Counted from the stretch's first letter, positions 7,501 through 15,882 are shown. The stretch is 39,299 bases of DNA from an uncultured Clostridium sp. (GCA_900543325.1 UQQU01000029.1:1-39299), one strand, 5' to 3'. The notes: generated from the letters alone by a model not told the origin. Program-made: numbers and translations.

Positions 7501-7554
7501 GCTTCTATAACTGTTTTTCTGTGTATCTATTACAGCTTTTATTAACTGTGCCAT
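4525..7554 (-). CDS. Receptor-binding/tail fibre protein: BppU-like N-terminus, coiled coils, C-terminal SGNH hydrolase
   Basis: 1009 residues from ATG 7554 (ribosome site AGGTGATATA); an ATG at 7575 lacks one. Residues 1-120 resemble the BppU/DUF2479 baseplate-attachment domain. About residues 125-400 are heptad-rich with repeated blocks of the type E-x2-R-x6-F-x2-(I/L)K, a trimeric coiled-coil stalk. A beta-rich middle (about 430-800) is unassigned. The last about 200 residues form a GDSL/SGNH hydrolase: GDSL with the catalytic serine near 817, AVGG, GYFNSYD in the block III position, and DKIH with the Asp-x2-His pair near 985. Such domains deacetylate or de-esterify cell-surface polysaccharide. 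It probably binds and trims the host receptor. Confidence 0.88.
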   Translation of the reverse strand: MAQLIKAVIDTQKNSYRSIGQVNAADDLELELEVKMNGQPIEFINPQAELLMKKADNNRIRQTKDIIYEDGKFKIKVDEQGVTCTGIVVNQLTINDGGRISTCLFYFMVATSLDGEILKSISKVEVLEQLEEYIVTAFANLKDFEEKVLSSDETIRKLNYDMNESEKIRDTAELQRQETFKSLKENMNEAITNLESSINLSNMNEKERSEVFNSLKSNLESIKQDLINLNASVESEEEKRVQAEINRVNKALEIIEKLESTNNSVATAEAERVTVFNDIKSELTSLKEALTTINNTANSNEEVRKENEVGRVAAEQQRQDNFNSMKLENDNFKKGINEQYEDIATEFDKVIANVTNGNESATNSEIVQARGKEVNLNARLDNFDEQLDTKAKQLDKKIDEVAQTGTTIEIVQNKVSEMAQNGSITFNTVTPEMTTFIENIGAKNLYKNIGYIDNKRVNDIGQLVDWNYCFTLELFEVKPNTTYSFSVDNGKTAFSIKYLVEKEHKYLDDFRLTAYHTEVSSITTNEKTLYLGISIEKNILASNGGNYETIDDFLKDFIIQESETNEEIQGYSMREIQIPYLDREVDYIKEKIDSNNSKVQIANLSSNKLYIEPITQFSNGYCNWEVTNKGYNIPQGSIYSMSAEEEIAEEIKITGLDAWDTIDSFGKYNNCTKEVELANLDFWRNEINDGTEAINFGVWMNIPNIEKGNVGQGENATFKINTDTFEKTYGNVKSNNNTMAYGNYTDGLGQPLYVSVLKSNLATEDVAGLKQYLGDNNIKIKVKLIDNFKTVEAEPILVKENGYIYSSDGLEVKASQNGIKKSNLHGKIGMSLGDSLSALGVWQELVSEDLGIKSWVNLAVGGQRVSKFAENVTSENLKDVDFVTVMGYFNSYDCPAGSSEDLASNGDTDSIWSNYKYIINKLKTLKPSVDIIIMSAHKPAPPNNTDSRAELVKQIAKYYSLPFIDIHNDGGFNEYTYSIYMYEDKIHSTDLGYEKEAKLISGELRRIFG

Positions 7555-7696
7555 TATATCACCTACCATTCTCATTTTTTCTTAAATCACTTGAAATTTC
7601 AAATATAATAAAAGAGCCTAGCCTCCTAAGCTATTTAAGTTTTAATTAATATCTAATTTAATTATCTTTGTATTCATACTCTTCTTCCTAACTCTA

Positions 7697-7912
7697 TTAA
7701 TTTTTCTCCTTTAATTTAATTTCTTTTAAAAGATTGTTGTAAGAATTTGTTAATTCTATTTTTTCTTGTCTTTTAACTTCTAATAGTACATCAGCTAAAA
7801 TCCCACTTACAATAAATGCAGGCAATCCATACTCCATTATACTCTCACTAATAGCAGTATTAATCTTACCTCTTACATTTTCAATCTTAATATTTAACGG
7901 CATATCTTCCAT
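7697..7912 (-). CDS. Small phage structural-region protein, unknown function
   Basis: 71 residues, mostly helical (GKINTAISESIMEYGLPAFIVSGILADVLLEVKRQEKIEL…). A mildly hydrophobic central part (LPAFIVSGILADVLL) is too polar at its ends for a confident membrane segment. It lies in the baseplate/tail-tip cluster right after a 46-residue gene and before the receptor-binding protein. Similar short proteins sit here in many clostridial siphophages; no function is known to me. Confidence 0.75.
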   Translation of the reverse strand: MEDMPLNIKIENVRGKINTAISESIMEYGLPAFIVSGILADVLLEVKRQEKIELTNSYNNLLKEIKLKEKN

Positions 7913-8053
7913 TTATTTCACCTCATCATACAAATATATTCTTTCTGTTCTTTCTTCTGCAGTTTCATTTAAATCGTAATAATCTTGTATATTAGGAGTT
8001 TTAGGGATTTTATATTCCCTAGTTCCTTCTTTGATAACATATTCTTCGTTCAT
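7913..8053 (-). CDS. Small acidic tail-region protein (XkdX-position)
   Basis: 46 residues (MNEEYVIKEGTREYKIPKTP…), acidic and rich in Tyr and Glu. It starts immediately after the stop of the tail endopeptidase-type protein (0-nt gap) and stops immediately before the next start, so it is certainly in the tail operon. No recognised domain. Position matches the short genes placed after tail-tip proteins in Firmicutes phages. Confidence 0.7.
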   Translation of the reverse strand: MNEEYVIKEGTREYKIPKTPNIQDYYDLNETAEERTERIYLYDEVK

Positions 8054-10834
8054 TTATACATTCCCCCATGTAGCATCTATTAAAATCCCATTCTGGAAAA
8101 CTAATTTACTATTGTTATACCATCTATTTGCAGTACCATCGCCATTCATTCCAACAATTTGAGTAAACATTAAAGTACCATTTATTCCTCCGCCTTCAAA
8201 GTTTACATTTCTAAGAGTATAGTTGTGCATATCAATATCACACCCAGCATGTAATTTGCCCGCTTCATAATTCCCAATTGTCTTATTTGCATATGACCAC
8301 ATCATTGTGTAGGTTGAAGCCGCTGATGTTTTTTTAACTGCCCATGTCATATATCCACCTTGGTACTCTAAGTCAAAATTTATCCCTTTTATTGAAGTAT
8401 TATTAGAATATTGATTAGTACCAATTTTACCTACATAATATCCATCTCTCCAAAAGTGATTTCCTCTTTCATCAAAGAAAGCTCTTTTTTTACTTTCATT
8501 AACTGCTCCATTATATATAGCTAATCCACCACTCTCGAATTGAACATATTTTGAATTATTATTCCAAGCTATTTTTACAGCATGAGCATTTTGTTCAACC
8601 AATGTTCCAAAATCATCTTCAGATACTTTAGAAGATATTTTTGTATCAAGAATTTCAAACTCTGATTTTCTTGCATATATAGTGCCTGTTCCCATAAATA
8701 AATCAGATACATATATATCAAATACTTCTCCATCCAATTTACCTATCCAAATCCTACATTTTTCAACTGTTGAAGCAGATTTAAAGGAATATGATAGTTG
8801 CTCTGGCTTACTTCTTGTAGCAGATGTATTACCTGTAAATTCTTTTATCACTGTCCATGTATCTGAATTTTTATTTTTAGTTTCAACCCTTATTCTATAA
8901 AATGTTTTTGATGTACTATATTGAGCTAATAACATTGAAAAGTTATAAACTTTATTAGGTAATATATCAAATATATTTTCCCCATATCTTTCCCCTGCAC
9001 TTGTAGTAGTATAGAAGTTGCACCAATTACGTTCATTATTATAGAAGCTTGGTGTTCCAATAGTTATATTAACTTTATTCCATCCAGTATTCCCATCATT
9101 AAAAGAACCATTAGGTAATATATTAACCTTAACTCCATTTACTGCTTCTACTATTGCACTATCTGATTCATCAGCAGTATACACTTGCTTATTAGATATT
9201 TTAAAACTTCTAACATTCAAATCTACTTGTCCATAACTATCAATCCATAATGTTCTTAATCCATTAGAATCTGTTACTGATAATTGTTTTGCATCTATCC
9301 AATTACCTTTTATTATTCCAGCTTCCATATAATCAGCAGTTAATGCTCCTACTACTGCATTTCCTATTGCAGCTTCTTCAAAATAATTGCTTAAATTATC
9401 CACCTTAGTAGTTGTTACTGCAATTTGATTAGAAAATTCAGTCCTATTTCCATGGCTATTTACACAACAAACTCTAAAATACCAAGTTTCCTCCGGTTTA
9501 GCTTGAAATAAAAAAGAACTACTTTGACCTTCATGTATTAAGTCAAAAACATTTGGTATAAAATCCCTAGTTTTAGAAGCATACAATTGATAACTGTAAT
9601 ATACCTTATTTTCAAATGTCCAGCTAAGTTCTATATTGGCAAAACCGTATAATTTTGAACTTAATATAGGAGTTTCAGGCAAACTATCTGGAAAATCTCC
9701 AATGTTTCCATCTGCACCTGGTTCTCCTTTATCCCCTTTATCTCCCTTATCTCCTTTTTGACCGCTTCCAGTACCACTTATTATATTTCCTAATGTTGTT
9801 CTTGGCTCTCCTACTTCTACGCTTTCGTACCTTTCACGTAAAAAATCATAAGTAGCTTTAACAACTTTAATTTTTGTTTCATAGTTATATCTATAGTCTT
9901 TTATAGTTACAGTATCACAAAGACTTATCTTATCTTGTATATTCTCATAGCCTTTACACTTGCTTAAAGGTATAAAGCTAATCTTTGCATCTTCATTTGG
10001 TATATCGCATTTGCTTTCAATAAAATATTTTTCAACTAAAGTCTTAAGCTTAGCTGATGTTGGTATCTCATCTTCTTCAAATTTATCTGAAAAATCTATG
10101 CTATCAATATAAGGTGTTGCATAATTAAGAATATAAGGAGAATCTATATATTTAGGAGTTGTATAGACTACTACCTCATTACCATTTTCATCATTATGTT
10201 TAGCATAGCCTTTAATTCTAGTAATTAATTTGCTATTATCCCCTACAAGCTCTATCCCTGTTAGATTTTTGCCATACTCAATAACAACATCATTATCATG
10301 TCCTCTTTTATTTAACACATGTATATTTTCATTATCTCTAAGTATTTCTGCACCTGTACCAAATGTATCTATTATACTTCCATTAGTACCCCCAATAGCT
10401 TTTAACACTTTTGTACTAGTTATTTTAAAATTTTGAGAATTTACAATATCAGAATATCCTCTATAATGCTGACTAAATTGACTTGATCTAAATATTTGAT
10501 TTAAACAATATTCACAACTTTGCATTTCTATATTCATATCCTCAACTACATCTTTCATTAAGTCATATGAAATATGTTGAGCATAAACTGTAAATCTTCC
10601 ACTAATAGGTTTTGAAACTCTATATATTCTAAACTTCTGATTTTTCAATGTATCATTTGCATCTGCTATAAATATGTTTTCTAATATTAATTTATCCCAT
10701 AAAGGTGAGAAAATAGAATATGTAATTTCAGCTTCAAATCTTCCATTTCTCTCTTCTATTACATAACCTTTTATACAATCTGTTAACTCTCCAATACGAG
10801 TATTTCCTGTTTTATCATATAGTATAGGTAACAT
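8054..10834 (-). CDS. Tail-associated protein (Tal/prophage tail endopeptidase type) with collagen-like and FN3-like segments
   Basis: 926 residues. The N-terminal about 350 residues (MLPILYDKTGNTRIGELTDC… SGRFTVYAQHISYDL) match the Prophage_tail/Tal family that forms the hub of the tail tip. Then come a collagen-like run of four to five G-x-y triplets (QKGDKGDKGDKGEPG, about 358-372), a fibronectin-III-like segment (about 385-475, ending SNQIAVTTTK), a beta-rich region with a predicted carbohydrate-binding look (about 575-700) and a C-terminal domain that may fold like tail-fibre heads. It follows Dit and precedes the receptor-binding protein, the usual tail-tip order. Confidence 0.88.
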   Translation of the reverse strand: MLPILYDKTGNTRIGELTDCIKGYVIEERNGRFEAEITYSIFSPLWDKLILENIFIADANDTLKNQKFRIYRVSKPISGRFTVYAQHISYDLMKDVVEDMNIEMQSCEYCLNQIFRSSQFSQHYRGYSDIVNSQNFKITSTKVLKAIGGTNGSIIDTFGTGAEILRDNENIHVLNKRGHDNDVVIEYGKNLTGIELVGDNSKLITRIKGYAKHNDENGNEVVVYTTPKYIDSPYILNYATPYIDSIDFSDKFEEDEIPTSAKLKTLVEKYFIESKCDIPNEDAKISFIPLSKCKGYENIQDKISLCDTVTIKDYRYNYETKIKVVKATYDFLRERYESVEVGEPRTTLGNIISGTGSGQKGDKGDKGDKGEPGADGNIGDFPDSLPETPILSSKLYGFANIELSWTFENKVYYSYQLYASKTRDFIPNVFDLIHEGQSSSFLFQAKPEETWYFRVCCVNSHGNRTEFSNQIAVTTTKVDNLSNYFEEAAIGNAVVGALTADYMEAGIIKGNWIDAKQLSVTDSNGLRTLWIDSYGQVDLNVRSFKISNKQVYTADESDSAIVEAVNGVKVNILPNGSFNDGNTGWNKVNITIGTPSFYNNERNWCNFYTTTSAGERYGENIFDILPNKVYNFSMLLAQYSTSKTFYRIRVETKNKNSDTWTVIKEFTGNTSATRSKPEQLSYSFKSASTVEKCRIWIGKLDGEVFDIYVSDLFMGTGTIYARKSEFEILDTKISSKVSEDDFGTLVEQNAHAVKIAWNNNSKYVQFESGGLAIYNGAVNESKKRAFFDERGNHFWRDGYYVGKIGTNQYSNNTSIKGINFDLEYQGGYMTWAVKKTSAASTYTMMWSYANKTIGNYEAGKLHAGCDIDMHNYTLRNVNFEGGGINGTLMFTQIVGMNGDGTANRWYNNSKLVFQNGILIDATWGNV

Positions 10835-10846
10835 CTATTCCCCTCC

Positions 10847-11221
10847 TTAAAACTCCTTACAACTAAAACTTATATTAGCCATTACACTATTAACTGCATA
10901 TGGTTCAGTTTTTAATCCTGTAATTGCAACTGCTTTAAATTTTATTCCATCATCAAAAACTAAATCTTTATATTCATCAATAAGCAACCAATTTTCAACT
11001 TTATCAATTAATACAGGCAATGTTATATTATCTAAATCCTCTATTAATATAGTCATATCTAATGTAAGATTTTCTTTAGTTCCATCACTAATTATTAATG
11101 GATCACTACGCCCTGGTATGGTAATTAATTCTATTTTTCTCTTAGGCTTATCAAGATGATTATTTTCACATAGAATAACATTAAATTCTGTATTGCTTTT
11201 CCCATTAAAACTAAAATTCAT
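10847..11221 (-). CDS. Distal tail protein (Dit-like)
   Basis: 124 residues: MNFSFNGKSNTEFNVILCEN at the start, then a compact beta-rich domain. Shorter than full Dit proteins (about 250), so it corresponds to the N-terminal ring domain only. It lies between the tape measure and Tal genes, where Dit caps the tail tube. Ribosome site AGGAGG. Confidence 0.82.
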   Translation of the reverse strand: MNFSFNGKSNTEFNVILCENNHLDKPKRKIELITIPGRSDPLIISDGTKENLTLDMTILIEDLDNITLPVLIDKVENWLLIDEYKDLVFDDGIKFKAVAITGLKTEPYAVNSVMANISFSCKEF

Positions 11222-11232
11222 TTTCTAACCTC

Positions 11233-13155
11233 CTAATAAGCCATTTTTCTTTCTATCTGAAATGCTAATGCTTCTGAAAAATCATCTACAGTAGCTTCTA
11301 TAAATTCATGTCCATTAATTGCAACCTTTACTGGTCTTGTAGCTAGTTCCTTTATCCAACCTTCTAGTCTATCTAACGGTATTACTGCTTCTGCTTGTCC
11401 TTGTTTTCCCTTATTTCTTTCTCCTGCCATTACATTAGAATTTAACATTGTAGGTTGAGTAAGAATACCACCATTTTCAAGATAATTAATGCTTGGTAAA
11501 TTCACACCAAAGGTTTTTCCACCAACTGCCGGAACCCAATCCGGAATAGTAACGCTAATTTTATTCATAGCACTTATAGCTTTATTTATAAGTCCAATTA
11601 CTGCATTTAAAGGTGCTTTTATAACTGTAGTAATTCCACTCCATACACCACCTAATGTTTGTACTACACCATCCCAAGCACTTCTCCAGTTCCCTGTAAA
11701 TACTCCTTTTATAAATGTTATTATTCCGTCAAATATTGGTTTTAAGCTATTGTTCCATAGATTGCCTATACCCCTGAAGCAAGCATCAACAACTGGCCCT
11801 ATTACATTTTCAAATGCCCACTTAAAAGCTGGTGCTAATACATTCTGGATAAACCCTCCAATTGCTTCAAAACAAGGTTTTAAAACATCTTGCCAAACTC
11901 TATTAATAATATCAATACAATCCTTAAATACTTGTTGGATTATCGGCATATATTCAACAAACTTATCCTTAACCCAACCTAATATTTCAACTATTATATT
12001 CATTACAGGCTGGCCAACGCTCTCCCAAACTGTTTTTATTACATCCATAGCTAACTCAAAAATCCAGCTAATGAAATTAAAAACAGTATCTGCCGTAATA
12101 CCTGTACTATCAAACATTTCTTTTATTATGTTAAAAACAGGAACTGCAACATTATTCCAAATATCAGTTACTATCGTCCATAAATTTTGGAAATAAGCAA
12201 TTATACTTTCTACCATATAGAAAAATGTATTAGGCATATTAATACCAAATACTTCTTGGATGAATACATCAAGTGCATTTACATATTCCCCTGTAGAATT
12301 AAATTCCTCTCTAGCCTTTCCAAAACCTTCTGCAACATTATTTACAAAGTCTATCGCACCATCAACCATATTCCCAAAACAAGTAACAACATTAGTTGCC
12401 AGCGGTAGCATATATGCTCCTACAGTTTCAGTAAACTCTGTTACTTTAGATTGAGTTCTCCTAATTTGGTTTGCATAACTGTCTGAACTTCTTTCAGCAT
12501 CTCCAATTGCATTTACAGATTGTTTTAATGCTTCTTGGTAATATGCTTCTGCTTTTTCTGCCTGAGTTAAACTATCCCACGATTTACCTAAAGATTTCAC
12601 ATATTCACTATTCTGCATTGTTGTAGCATTAAGATTAAGTCCTAATTGCTTGGCCATTTCAGTTTCTCCAAACATGGCTTTTGTCATAGCTTCTAAAGCA
12701 GTTGAATCCTGTACATTATTGAAAGATGCAAGGTCATATGCTAACTCTGTATACTTTTTAGATAAATCTCCGGCAACTTCTTCAGTCATACCCATACCAA
12801 TCATTAAGTCTGATTGATTAGATATAGCGGTTTTAATTTCTGTCTTAGATCTACCAATTGCATCTGCATAACTATCTGCCCATTCATCCATAGCCTTAGA
12901 TGTATTCTTAAATACAACGTTGAATTTATTTTCCATCTCTTCAACTTCACTAGCAGCACTTAAACATTTTGTACCAAAGTCAACTATTTTACTAACTGCA
13001 AATGCTCCCGCTATTGCTTTACCTAATTTCCCAAAAACTCCACTCATAGAGTTACCACTACTATCAACTTGTCTATCAACTCTATTAAGTGAATTAACCG
13101 CATCATTAATATCTACATCAATAGTCCCTTGCAATATAAAAGCATCACTACTCAT
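11233..13155 (-). CDS. Tape measure protein
   Basis: 640 residues from ATG 13155 (ribosome site AAGGTGAGAATA); an in-frame codon 9 nt upstream is less likely. The N-terminal part carries the minor-tail motif (SEVEEMENKFNVVFKN… MTKAMFGETEMAKQLGLNLN) common to Firmicutes tape measures, followed by several amphipathic or hydrophobic segments (about 320-500). At roughly 0.15 nm per residue a tail near 95 nm would be expected. It overlaps the frameshifted chaperone gene by 8 bp. Confidence 0.93.
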   Translation of the reverse strand: MSSDAFILQGTIDVDINDAVNSLNRVDRQVDSSGNSMSGVFGKLGKAIAGAFAVSKIVDFGTKCLSAASEVEEMENKFNVVFKNTSKAMDEWADSYADAIGRSKTEIKTAISNQSDLMIGMGMTEEVAGDLSKKYTELAYDLASFNNVQDSTALEAMTKAMFGETEMAKQLGLNLNATTMQNSEYVKSLGKSWDSLTQAEKAEAYYQEALKQSVNAIGDAERSSDSYANQIRRTQSKVTEFTETVGAYMLPLATNVVTCFGNMVDGAIDFVNNVAEGFGKAREEFNSTGEYVNALDVFIQEVFGINMPNTFFYMVESIIAYFQNLWTIVTDIWNNVAVPVFNIIKEMFDSTGITADTVFNFISWIFELAMDVIKTVWESVGQPVMNIIVEILGWVKDKFVEYMPIIQQVFKDCIDIINRVWQDVLKPCFEAIGGFIQNVLAPAFKWAFENVIGPVVDACFRGIGNLWNNSLKPIFDGIITFIKGVFTGNWRSAWDGVVQTLGGVWSGITTVIKAPLNAVIGLINKAISAMNKISVTIPDWVPAVGGKTFGVNLPSINYLENGGILTQPTMLNSNVMAGERNKGKQGQAEAVIPLDRLEGWIKELATRPVKVAINGHEFIEATVDDFSEALAFQIERKMAY

Positions 13156-13477
13156 TATTCTCACCTTCTTTCTTTAGTGAATTTATAAAGCTATTTAATG
13201 CCTTATTTGTATCCTTTTTAACTTTATCTATATCAATTTCTTTAGAAGATATTTTTTCTAATTTCTCTTTATATTCAAAGAAACTCATTTTTTCAGAAGC
13301 CATGAAATTATTCAAATTATAAATTTCAAAAAGTCTATCATCATAAAATTGTTCTAAAGTATTGAATACAATAAAATTAAATTCATCTAAATCAGTTTCT
13401 TTTAAACTCAAATAGAGGTTATATTTATTTAAAATACCTATGTAGTTATCTTTACTATTCTCTATTTGAATATAGAT
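13148..13477 (-). CDS. Tail assembly chaperone, -1 frame extension (gpT-like part)
   Basis: This frame is open without a stop from the slippery site at 13477-13483 to 13148 and adds about 109 residues to the upstream protein. Its own possible start (TTG at 13411) has no convincing ribosome site, so it is most likely made only as a fusion of about 254 residues by -1 frameshifting, as for lambda gpG-gpT and most long-tailed phages. The product would bring tape measure and tail subunits together during assembly and is absent from the virion. Confidence 0.85.
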   Translation of the reverse strand: MYIQIENSKDNYIGILNKYNLYLSLKETDLDEFNFIVFNTLEQFYDDRLFEIYNLNNFMASEKMSFFEYKEKLEKISSKEIDIDKVKKDTNKALNSFINSLKKEGENNE

Positions 13478-13911
13478 AAAAAACCCTGTTGTATTTCTTC
13501 ATTTTTTATTACATTCATAATAGCTTCTAACATTTCATTAAAGCCTAACTCTTCAATTTCCTGTACAGGCATAGAGTACATATCAGCTAATAACTTAAAT
13601 ATCTCCTGTTCCCCTTGTCCAGCCTTTTCCATTACAAAGAAAGCTATATCAAACATTAAGTCTTTCTTTTCTTCTTGAACATCTTCAAAACATTGTGCTA
13701 ACTCTTCATCTTCTTGAAAAACTTTATTTACATTTACAGGCGTATTCTCCATATCACCTAACGCTAATTTAAGCTTAATAGTTAAATTATTTTTCTTTCT
13801 ATCACTCTTAGTTGCTCTTTTGAAAAATTCTTTAATTTCTTTTTTAATATTCATTTTATTTATTAATTTTATTAAACTGAAAATATGTTTACCTTTTAAA
13901 TTCAATTCCAT
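13462..13911 (-). CDS. Tail assembly chaperone (gpG-like part)
   Basis: 149 residues from ATG 13911, which has the site GGAGG at good spacing; the upstream ATG 13926 has none. Acidic, helical C-terminal half (…EDVQEEKKDLMFDIAFFVMEKAG…). It lies between major tail protein and tape measure, the invariant position of tail chaperones, and ends just after a slippery heptamer that leads into the next frame. A terminator (13936-13960) ahead of it should lower its expression compared with the major tail protein. Confidence 0.85.
   Translation of the reverse strand: MELNLKGKHIFSLIKLINKMNIKKEIKEFFKRATKSDRKKNNLTIKLKLALGDMENTPVNVNKVFQEDEELAQCFEDVQEEKKDLMFDIAFFVMEKAGQGEQEIFKLLADMYSMPVQEIEELGFNEMLEAIMNVIKNEEIQQGFLSIFK
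13477..13483 (-). promoter_or_regulatory. Programmed -1 frameshift site T TTT TTA
   Basis: In the zero frame the chaperone reads GGT TTT TTA, giving the canonical slippery heptamer T TTT TTA five codons before its stop. The -1 frame continues open as ATC TAT ATT and on to the stop at 13148. No strong pseudoknot was found by eye downstream. Confidence 0.85.
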
Positions 13912-13935
13912 TTTTGAAACCTCCATCTATATATA

Positions 13936-13960
13936 AAAAAATGGTAGTATTTCTACTACC
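13936..13960 (-). terminator. Terminator directly after the major tail protein gene
   Basis: GGTAGTA (13943-13949) and TACTACC (13954-13960) form a 7-bp stem with loop GAAA on the minus strand, followed by seven T. It begins at the base after the major tail protein stop, so it probably attenuates downstream tail genes. Confidence 0.85.
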
Positions 13961-14530
13961 TTATTCCTCTCCCTTAGGTAGATAAATAGCAACTGGCACC
14001 TCTTTATCTTTTTTAGGATCATAAGCACTTTCAAAATTAATCTTAACTTTTCCTTCTTCCTTGTCAGCAGTTTCTAAAGAAAACTCCGTATTATAAGTAT
14101 TTTGAATATGTGCTATTACAGGAATTTCCCCTGTAGTTGTTCCAACCACTAATAAATCCCCATACATATCATCTTCAATTATTCCTGTATGCGGTACATA
14201 CTTTTCATACTTAGATGATGTTGTAGTTTGCTTTTTGTATAAAGACATTTCTAATGTATTTTTATTAACTACTAATATTTCACCTTCAACTTTACCATCA
14301 ACCTTAATTATTCTTTCAAAACCTTTTAGCTTTCTATCTAAATGGCCTTGTACTGGTATTTGTCTTATATCCGGTGTAGATGTAAATTTCACACCACCAT
14401 CACTTAAACCTAGTTCTTTACCTTTTAATTGTGTCATTAAAGTATCTATGTTAGTTAAATCAAACTTTCCATAATATAATGTAGCTGAATCCCATACAAT
14501 TTCATTCATGTTTATATCTGGTACTGCCAT
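13961..14530 (-). CDS. Major tail protein
   Basis: 189 residues (MAVPDINMNEIVWDSATLYY…). The size, beta-rich composition and place before the frameshifted chaperones fit the tail-tube subunit of siphophages (TP901-1/phi13-like). Ribosome site AAGGGGG is strong and the gene is followed by its own terminator, both typical of a highly expressed tube protein. Confidence 0.9.
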   Translation of the reverse strand: MAVPDINMNEIVWDSATLYYGKFDLTNIDTLMTQLKGKELGLSDGGVKFTSTPDIRQIPVQGHLDRKLKGFERIIKVDGKVEGEILVVNKNTLEMSLYKKQTTTSSKYEKYVPHTGIIEDDMYGDLLVVGTTTGEIPVIAHIQNTYNTEFSLETADKEEGKVKINFESAYDPKKDKEVPVAIYLPKGEE

Positions 14531-14543
14531 TTTCTTACCCCCT

Positions 14544-14915
14544 TTAAAATTTATTTAAATCATACTGCAATACAATATTTTGTTTGTTCTCATCATCTAT
14601 AAATTGAACTAACCAAGCATTTTTCCTTGTTATTCTTGCAGCAGTTAAAACTTTTTTATTTAACTTAGAATCAATTGCCATTGCAACTTCCTGCGCATCA
14701 AACTTATTTGTTTTATCAGTTATAACTTGCAACTCTAAATCAAATATATCTTTATATGTAGAATCACTTGCATTCTTAATTGAATATGTTACATAGATAT
14801 TCTCTAAGTAATTTAACTTTTTGCCGTTCTCATCTTTTAACGGCAATTCATCTATATAAACATTAAATTCTTTTAATAAATTACATATTTCTTTGCAATT
14901 AACCTTTAAACTCAC
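14544..14915 (-). CDS. Tail terminator / tail completion protein
   Basis: 123 residues if initiated at GTG 14915, which has an AGGGG site about 8 nt upstream; a longer frame from 14951 would overlap the previous gene and lacks a site. Position between the gp10-like component and the major tail protein is that of the tail-terminator (gpU/gp17 type). The sequence shows a mixed alpha/beta pattern with charged C-terminus. Assignment is by synteny. Confidence 0.7.
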   Translation of the reverse strand: MSLKVNCKEICNLLKEFNVYIDELPLKDENGKKLNYLENIYVTYSIKNASDSTYKDIFDLELQVITDKTNKFDAQEVAMAIDSKLNKKVLTAARITRKNAWLVQFIDDENKQNIVLQYDLNKF

Positions 14916-14925
14916 ACTATCACCC

Positions 14926-15252
14926 CTACAATCGTGATATGTTTCTTTCAATAATCTGTTTAGCTTCGCCCCTAAAGTCTGCTAATGTATTTCTAAAGAA
15001 GCCCTGTACTCTACTTTGTTTAAATTCAACTATTATCGAATAATCTAAAGCACTTCCAAAAACAACTTTATACTTCTTACCTTGCGTTGCCTTTTTAAAA
15101 GTCATACTTCTTTTTAATGCTCCGGAATCAACAGGCGTGTTGCTTTGAATATTAGCAACTCCAGCAACTCCAACTTGCTCTAAAGAGTTTTCAACTCCTT
15201 TTTGCAAGTTTTTGATAATTGTTTTTATATTATTTACTTTCTTTATTGCCAT
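14926..15252 (-). CDS. HK97 gp10-like head-tail component
   Basis: 108 residues. The motif ANIQSNTPVDSGALKRSMTFKK is the family hallmark (TP-V-D-T-G-x-L-R). It acts as tail completion/neck protein. It overlaps the upstream head-closure gene by 10 bp, implying coupled translation. Confidence 0.9.
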   Translation of the reverse strand: MAIKKVNNIKTIIKNLQKGVENSLEQVGVAGVANIQSNTPVDSGALKRSMTFKKATQGKKYKVVFGSALDYSIIVEFKQSRVQGFFRNTLADFRGEAKQIIERNISRL

Positions 15253-15563
15253 TCAATATCAACTCTTTTCAATGCGATTATGTCATAGCTTTTCCAAGGC
15301 ACTCTCTTTTCTACCTCATAAGCAAGATTTTCAAATACCACTACATCACCTATACAAAAATTCATTTCCTTTTCAACATAAGCTTGTAATGTACTTTCAA
15401 TATCTTCTCCAAAAGTATATTTAACCGACTTTTCTTCTATAGGTTGGATATTAACCATATAAGGTAATTGCTCTTTAGTATTAGTTGTCACCACTTGCCC
15501 CAAATCATTTTTAATCTCACTCTGAATTACTTTATATAATTCATCATCTGCAAAAAATACCAT
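15243..15563 (-). CDS. Head closure (head-tail joining) protein
   Basis: 106 residues, beta-rich (…NFCIGDVVVFENLAYEVEKRVPWKSYDIIALKRVD). The pattern and place after the connector and before the gp10-like gene fit the head-closure protein (SPP1 gp16 type). Ribosome site AAGGAGG. Confidence 0.78.
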   Translation of the reverse strand: MVFFADDELYKVIQSEIKNDLGQVVTTNTKEQLPYMVNIQPIEEKSVKYTFGEDIESTLQAYVEKEMNFCIGDVVVFENLAYEVEKRVPWKSYDIIALKRVDIEWQ

Positions 15564-15576
15564 GTTAATATCCTCC

Positions 15577-15855
15577 TTAGAATAACCTTATACTAGGTTT
15601 AGGTAATAAAGCCTTTACACTTTCATTTACCTTGAAAGCCTGTACAGTTGAATCATAAGAAATACTTTGTGAACCTTGTGAAATAGATGAAATCCCACTT
15701 TTAGTATTTCTTAATATTTCTTTAGCTTCTTCAACCATGTACATTAAAGCTACCCTATATTTACTTTTAACCTCTTCATCTGTTAAAGGCTTATTTAAAT
15801 ATTCTTTAATAGCCTGTACACAAATATTTTCTAAATCTAAATCTGTAAACTTCAT
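15577..15855 (-). CDS. Head-tail connector (gp6-like adaptor)
   Basis: 92 residues, helical (LDLENICVQAIKEYLNKPLTDEEVKSKYRVALMYMVEEAKEIL), then a Ser-rich strand segment. This matches the small DNA-packaging adaptors that extend the portal (HK97 gp6/SPP1 gp15 type). It follows the major capsid gene directly. Confidence 0.8.
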   Translation of the reverse strand: MKFTDLDLENICVQAIKEYLNKPLTDEEVKSKYRVALMYMVEEAKEILRNTKSGISSISQGSQSISYDSTVQAFKVNESVKALLPKPSIRLF

Positions 15856-15882
15856 CTATTCACCAACTTTCTTTATTTTCTT

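Noticed and set aside
11489..12196. Long plus-strand frame of 235 codons opposite the tape measure gene
   Set aside because: Shadow of the tape measure coding strand; no ribosome site and no domain, typical of antisense frames in AT-rich genes.
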